This document shows, one piece after another, positions 60,249-64,000 of a DNA stretch of 64,000 nucleotides. How positions within the stretch are numbered: the first letter of the stretch is position 1; each line of letters starts with the position of its first letter. The notes beneath the pieces were generated by a model. That model made no database searches, was not told the origin of the DNA, and saw nothing but the letters and a program-made list of their open reading frames with translations. A program made the position numbers and the translations under genes. The stretch spans positions 62,001 to 126,000 of the forward strand of contig NZ_JANZXB010000008.1 in NCBI RefSeq assembly GCF_025371035.1. The letters are read 5' to 3'. The stretch comes from Sphingomonas sp. LC-1 (lineage in GTDB: Bacteria > Pseudomonadota > Alphaproteobacteria > Sphingomonadales > Sphingomonadaceae).

Positions 60249-62315
60249 ATGGTCACATTCTCCCGCCGCTCACTCCTTTCCGCCGGTGCCGCCTTCGCCG
60301 GAGCCAGCGCCCTGCCCCCGGCGATCGCCCGCGCCGCCGCCATCGCGCCCGACCGGCGGACGGGGACAATCCGCGATGTTGAGCATGTCGTCATCCTGAT
60401 GCAGGAAAATCGGGGCTTCGATCATTATTTCGGCACGATGCGCGGGGTGCGCGGCTTTGGCGACCGTTTCCCCATTCCGCTCACCCCCGCCATGCCCGGC
60501 GAAGTGCCGCGCAACGTGTGGCAGCAGATGGACCGCACCGCGCCAGGCGGCCCGCGCCTGGTCTCCCCGTTCCATCTCGATACGGACAAGCAGTTCGCGC
60601 TGATGCGGATGCAGGGCACGCCGCACACATGGCCGGATGCACAGGCCGCCTGGGACGAGGGCCGGATGTCACACTGGCCCGAGGCCAAGAAGCAACGCGC
60701 CATGGGCCATTATGCCCGCGCCGACCTGCCCTTCCAGTTCGCGCTGGCCGAGGCCTTCACCCTCTGCGACGCCTATCATTGCGCGATCCAGACCGGGACG
60801 AACACCAACCGCCTGTTCCTCTGGACCGGCACCAACGATCCGCTGGGCAAGGCGGGTGGCCCGGCCATCGGCAATTCGCATGACAGTTTCGCCGAGGATG
60901 GCGGCGCGGCCGATCCCTATCGCTGGACGACCACGGTCGAGCGGATGCAGGCGGCAGGCATCGACTGGCGAATCTATCAGGACATGGCGGACAATTTCAC
61001 CGACAACCCGCTGGTCGGTTTCGCCGCCTTTCGCGAGGCGCATCATGGCAAGGGCGATCCCGCGTTGAAGGACCGGGCGCTGACCACGCGCGGGCTCGAC
61101 GCACTGAAGGCCGATGCGCTCGCCGGGCGCTTGCCGCAAGTCTCCTACGTCATTGCGACGGCGGCGGGGTCCGAGCATCCCAACCCCTCCAGTCCGGCGC
61201 AGGGGGCGGCCTATACGGCGGAACTGCTCGACGCGCTGACCGCCGATCCAAAGGTCTGGGCGCGGACCGCCTTGTTCGTGATGTTCGACGAGAATGACGG
61301 CTTTTTCGATCATGTCCCCCCGCCCGCCCCGCCGTCGCGCATGGCCGATGGAACGATGCTCGGCGGATCGACCGTCGAACTGACCGGCGAATATCATGAC
61401 GTGCCCTCGACCGGCGATGCGAACATCGACACGCCCGCCTATCGCGGCCGTCCCTATGGCCTGGGCCCGCGCGTGCCGATGTATGTCGTCTCGCCGTGGA
61501 GCCGGGGCGGTTGGGTCAATTCGCAAGTCTTCGACCACACCAGCGTCATCCGCTTTCTGGAGGCGCGCTTCGGTTTTCACGAACCCAATATCTCGCCCTG
61601 GCGGCGCGCGATATGTGGCGACCTGACCAGCGCGTTCGACTTCGCGGCCACCGATGCGGCGACGCCCGAACTGCCCGATCCGCGTGGGCGCGCGATCCGC
61701 GCCGCCGCGATCAAGGGACAGGTCAGCCCGCAGGCTCCGGCGACCATCGGCGCGCCTCATCAGGAGCCGGGTATCCGCCGGGCCCGCGCCCTGCCCTATC
61801 GCTTGAACGTCATCCAGCTTGCCGATCCTGCGGGCATCCGCCTGCGCTTCCAGGCCGAGGGAGCCGGCGCGGTGTTCCATGTCTATGATCGGCACGCCCT
61901 GGATCGGCCACCGCGCCGCTATACGCTCGCGGCTGGGACGAGCATTGAGCATGTCTGGTCCACCGATCCCGCCGCCGGACATGACCTGTGGGTGCTGGGC
62001 CCGAACGGGTTCCACCGCCACTTTGCGGGCCGCAATCCCGCTTCGATCGTCCAAACCGGGGTCGACGACAAAGGCCTGACACTGACCGTTCCACCAGACT
62101 TGACCGATATGGCAATCGTCCGCGTCGAGCCCGGCCAGGCCACCGCCGTCGCAACGCCGCTCAAGCCCGGCCGCCATCGCTGGTCACTGCATGCGGCACT
62201 GGGTTGGTACGACGTGACGCTGACCCGAGCGAGCGATCCGCAGTACCGCCTGTGCCTGGCGGGACGGCACGACCGGCCGGGCCGCGCGACCGTCAGCGAC
62301 CCGTTCCGCGCCTGA
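60249..62315 (+). CDS. Phosphocholine-type phospholipase C, Tat-exported
   Basis: A 688-residue phosphoesterase of the bacterial PLC/acid phosphatase A family. The Tat leader FSRRSLLSAGAAFAGASALPPAIARA is followed by VEHVVILMQENRGFDHYFGTMRGVRGFGDR, the metal-site start of this family, TGTNTNRLFLWTGTNDPLG, MFDENDGFFDHVPPP and VSPWSRGGWVNSQVFDHTSVIRFLEARFG. Two C-terminal beta-sandwich repeats (DUF756-like; LRFQAEGAGAVFHVYD and RHRWSLHAALGWYDVTLTRASD) are those of PlcH/PlcN. It hydrolyses phosphatidylcholine or sphingomyelin in known cases. The gene stands alone behind a structured repeat. Confidence 0.92.
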   Translation: MVTFSRRSLLSAGAAFAGASALPPAIARAAAIAPDRRTGTIRDVEHVVILMQENRGFDHYFGTMRGVRGFGDRFPIPLTPAMPGEVPRNVWQQMDRTAPGGPRLVSPFHLDTDKQFALMRMQGTPHTWPDAQAAWDEGRMSHWPEAKKQRAMGHYARADLPFQFALAEAFTLCDAYHCAIQTGTNTNRLFLWTGTNDPLGKAGGPAIGNSHDSFAEDGGAADPYRWTTTVERMQAAGIDWRIYQDMADNFTDNPLVGFAAFREAHHGKGDPALKDRALTTRGLDALKADALAGRLPQVSYVIATAAGSEHPNPSSPAQGAAYTAELLDALTADPKVWARTALFVMFDENDGFFDHVPPPAPPSRMADGTMLGGSTVELTGEYHDVPSTGDANIDTPAYRGRPYGLGPRVPMYVVSPWSRGGWVNSQVFDHTSVIRFLEARFGFHEPNISPWRRAICGDLTSAFDFAATDAATPELPDPRGRAIRAAAIKGQVSPQAPATIGAPHQEPGIRRARALPYRLNVIQLADPAGIRLRFQAEGAGAVFHVYDRHALDRPPRRYTLAAGTSIEHVWSTDPAAGHDLWVLGPNGFHRHFAGRNPASIVQTGVDDKGLTLTVPPDLTDMAIVRVEPGQATAVATPLKPGRHRWSLHAALGWYDVTLTRASDPQYRLCLAGRHDRPGRATVSDPFRA

Positions 62316-62391
62316 CGCCATTTCCCCTTCCCCACTCGCCGGAGCAGCGATAGGGTAGCCTTCAAACAAATCAATTTCGTTATTCGAGGGG

Positions 62392-64000
62392 ATGAATATG
62401 CGGGGCAATGCGTGCGCCAAGGCGCTGGGCGGTCGGTGGCGCTGGGCCTGGGCCGCGTCGGCGCTACTGGCGGGCGTCGCGCCCCTCGCACTGGCCGCCG
62501 ACCCGCTGGCGACCGTCGAGCGCAACGGCGCGCTCGTCTCGGTCGAGCCCTACGGCCCCGGCATCGTCCGCGTCACCATCGCCACCGATCGCGCCGAAGC
62601 GGAGGCCAAGCCGGGCTATGGCCTGATCGCGAAGAGCGATACCGGCGGCTGGTCGCACCGAAGCGATACGAGCGGCGACATTTTCGCCTCGCCCGGCATG
62701 ACCGTGACGGTTGCTGCCCAGCCCTGGCCCAAGCCGCCCAGCCAGATGGAGCGCTATTTCGCGCCCTCGCTCCCGCCCGTCTCGATCAGCTTCGCCGGAC
62801 CCGACGGCAAGCTGCTGACCCGGATGACCGGGTGGGAAATGGCGCCCCACACCGTCTCGGGCGAGAAGACCTTCCGCGCCGGCGCCAGCTTCGCCGATAC
62901 CCCCGACACCCATTATTACGGCCTCGGTCAATATCAGGACGGCGCTCTCAACCTGCGCGGACGGACCATCGACTGCCGTCACGATTATGACCGCCCCGGC
63001 GGGGAGTCGGTCTGCGTGCCCTTCATGGTGACGGACAAGGGTTATGCGATCCTGTGGGACAATCCTTCCGCGACCACCGTCTCGCCCGGCCTGCTGAACG
63101 CGACCAAATTCGCCTCCAATGTGGGCGAGCGCGTGTCCTTCTTCGTCATCGCGGGCAAGACGACCGACGAACTTTACGCGGGCTATGCCAAACTGACCGG
63201 CGCGACGCCGCTGCCACCCAAGGCCGCCTTCGGGCTCATCCAGAGCAAAGCCCGCTATGAGACGCAAGGCCAGTTGACCGAGATCGCCGATGGTTACCGC
63301 AAGCGCGGCCTGCCACTCGACGTCATGGTGCTCGACTGGTTCTACTGGACGCGGATGGGACAACTCGACATCGACCGCACCGCCTTTCCCGACCCGGCGG
63401 GGATGAACGCGCATCTCAAATCGATGGGGATGCACAGCATCATCAGCATCTGGCCGCGCTTCGAGCGCGAGAGCCGCTGGTTCGACACGCTGGCGGCCAA
63501 GGGCTGGCTGATGAAGGACAAGGACGGCAATCCGGTCGACGGCCTGCCGATCCGCTCCGACCGCGCGGGCGCGCTGATCGACAGCACCAACCCGGAGGCG
63601 CGGGCGTGGTTCTGGGGCAAGATCCGCGACAACATCTTTTCCCAAGGCTTCGACTATGCCTGGCTGGACGAGACCGAACCCGATCTGGTGCCGGAAGGGC
63701 ATTTCTATGCCATCGGGTCGGGCGACCGCTATCGCAACGTCTATCCGCTGCTCCACACGTCCAGCGTCGCGGATGGATCGGCGCGCGACCGTCCGGACAT
63801 GCGCAACATGATCCTGTGCCGCGCTGCCTATCTGGGGACGCAGGCCAATGGCTGCCTGTTCTGGTCGTCGGACGTGCAGTCCAATTGGGAAGCGCTGAAG
63901 CGTCAGGTGCCCGCAGGCCTCGGCATGACGGCAAGCGGCATCGCATACTGGTCGAGCGATACGGGCGGCTGGCAATGGCCGAACGGGCCGGAGGCGCAAC
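62392..64000 (+). CDS. GH31 glycosidase (alpha-xylosidase/glucosidase type), 3' truncated by the window
   Basis: The frame starts at ATG 62392 (a second ATG at 62398) after GAGGGG and stays open to the window edge, giving 536 residues. A signal peptide ends near PLALAADP. The N-terminal beta domain (HYYGLGQYQDGALNLRGR) precedes the barrel: LDVMVLDWFYWTRMGQLDID, IISIWPRFERES, and YAWLDETEPD with the nucleophilic Asp of family 31 (WxDxxE). CLFWSSDVQSNWEALKRQV and IAYWSSDTGGWQWP near the end are conserved GH31 sugar-binding segments. The C-terminus lies outside. The specificity is not certain; the segments resemble YicI/XylS alpha-xylosidases. Confidence 0.88.
   Translation, partial: MNMRGNACAKALGGRWRWAWAASALLAGVAPLALAADPLATVERNGALVSVEPYGPGIVRVTIATDRAEAEAKPGYGLIAKSDTGGWSHRSDTSGDIFASPGMTVTVAAQPWPKPPSQMERYFAPSLPPVSISFAGPDGKLLTRMTGWEMAPHTVSGEKTFRAGASFADTPDTHYYGLGQYQDGALNLRGRTIDCRHDYDRPGGESVCVPFMVTDKGYAILWDNPSATTVSPGLLNATKFASNVGERVSFFVIAGKTTDELYAGYAKLTGATPLPPKAAFGLIQSKARYETQGQLTEIADGYRKRGLPLDVMVLDWFYWTRMGQLDIDRTAFPDPAGMNAHLKSMGMHSIISIWPRFERESRWFDTLAAKGWLMKDKDGNPVDGLPIRSDRAGALIDSTNPEARAWFWGKIRDNIFSQGFDYAWLDETEPDLVPEGHFYAIGSGDRYRNVYPLLHTSSVADGSARDRPDMRNMILCRAAYLGTQANGCLFWSSDVQSNWEALKRQVPAGLGMTASGIAYWSSDTGGWQWPNGPEAQ

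Noticed and set aside
62464-63999. Minus-strand frame of 511 codons at the right edge
   Set aside because: It is antisense to the GH31 frame, which shows signal peptide and family motifs. The minus-strand product has none.

Overview
The window looks like chromosomal DNA of a sphingomonad (Alphaproteobacteria, Sphingomonas or a near relative). The evidence is the high GC content with long antisense shadow frames, five TonB-dependent receptors, a TorF-type porin, FecI/FecR signalling and GC-rich palindromic intergenic repeats of a kind I associate with this group. No rRNA, tRNA, CRISPR array, prophage or intact insertion sequence was seen. The genus call is inference from gene content.

Layout. 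1-1.8 kb: the start of a mercury-type MerR regulator, a mer-like operator, and a divergent glutaredoxin/MauE membrane protein plus methyltransferase. 2.2-9.3 kb: an iron-type surface-signalling cluster (ECF sigma, FecR, STN-containing receptor, TonB, second receptor), ending at an IS481 transposase remnant. 9.7-18 kb: a minus-strand run of aldo/keto reductase, SsuD-like flavin monooxygenase, MFS transporter, TonB-dependent receptor and sulfatase, with a divergent Gfo/Idh/MocA oxidoreductase; it looks like an organosulfur or sulfated-substrate scavenging operon. 18.3-23.4 kb: a siderophore-type receptor, a methyl-accepting chemotaxis protein, an alcohol dehydrogenase remnant and an ABM-domain monooxygenase.

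23.4-33.3 kb is a fructan (levan/inulin/sucrose) utilisation locus: GH32 lipoprotein, large TonB receptor, secreted GH32, sugar-porter MFS, ROK fructokinase and a ROK-family repressor, with a palindromic operator candidate before the fructokinase operon. 33.5-37.3 kb adds a GH29 fucosidase, a GH130-like enzyme and an SDR. 37.4-45 kb holds a possible organic-anion uptake system (periplasmic binding protein, metabolite:H+ symporter, OprO/P porin), a DHA2 exporter, a divergent DAACS symporter and a LysR regulator, with two LysR-like sites between the divergent transporters.

45-51 kb: a membrane-anchored alpha/beta hydrolase, nhaA behind a structured leader, an S9 oligopeptidase, a YbaN-like protein, and a parD-like/map pair whose promoter is covered by overlapping palindromes. 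51-59.9 kb: a complete kdp potassium operon read on the minus strand (porin, a 27-residue membrane peptide, kdpF, A, B, C, D, E), with an 11-bp-phased direct repeat upstream that suits an OmpR-type regulator such as KdpE. 60-64 kb: a structured palindromic repeat, a Tat-exported phosphocholine-type phospholipase C, and a GH31 glycosidase running off the right edge.
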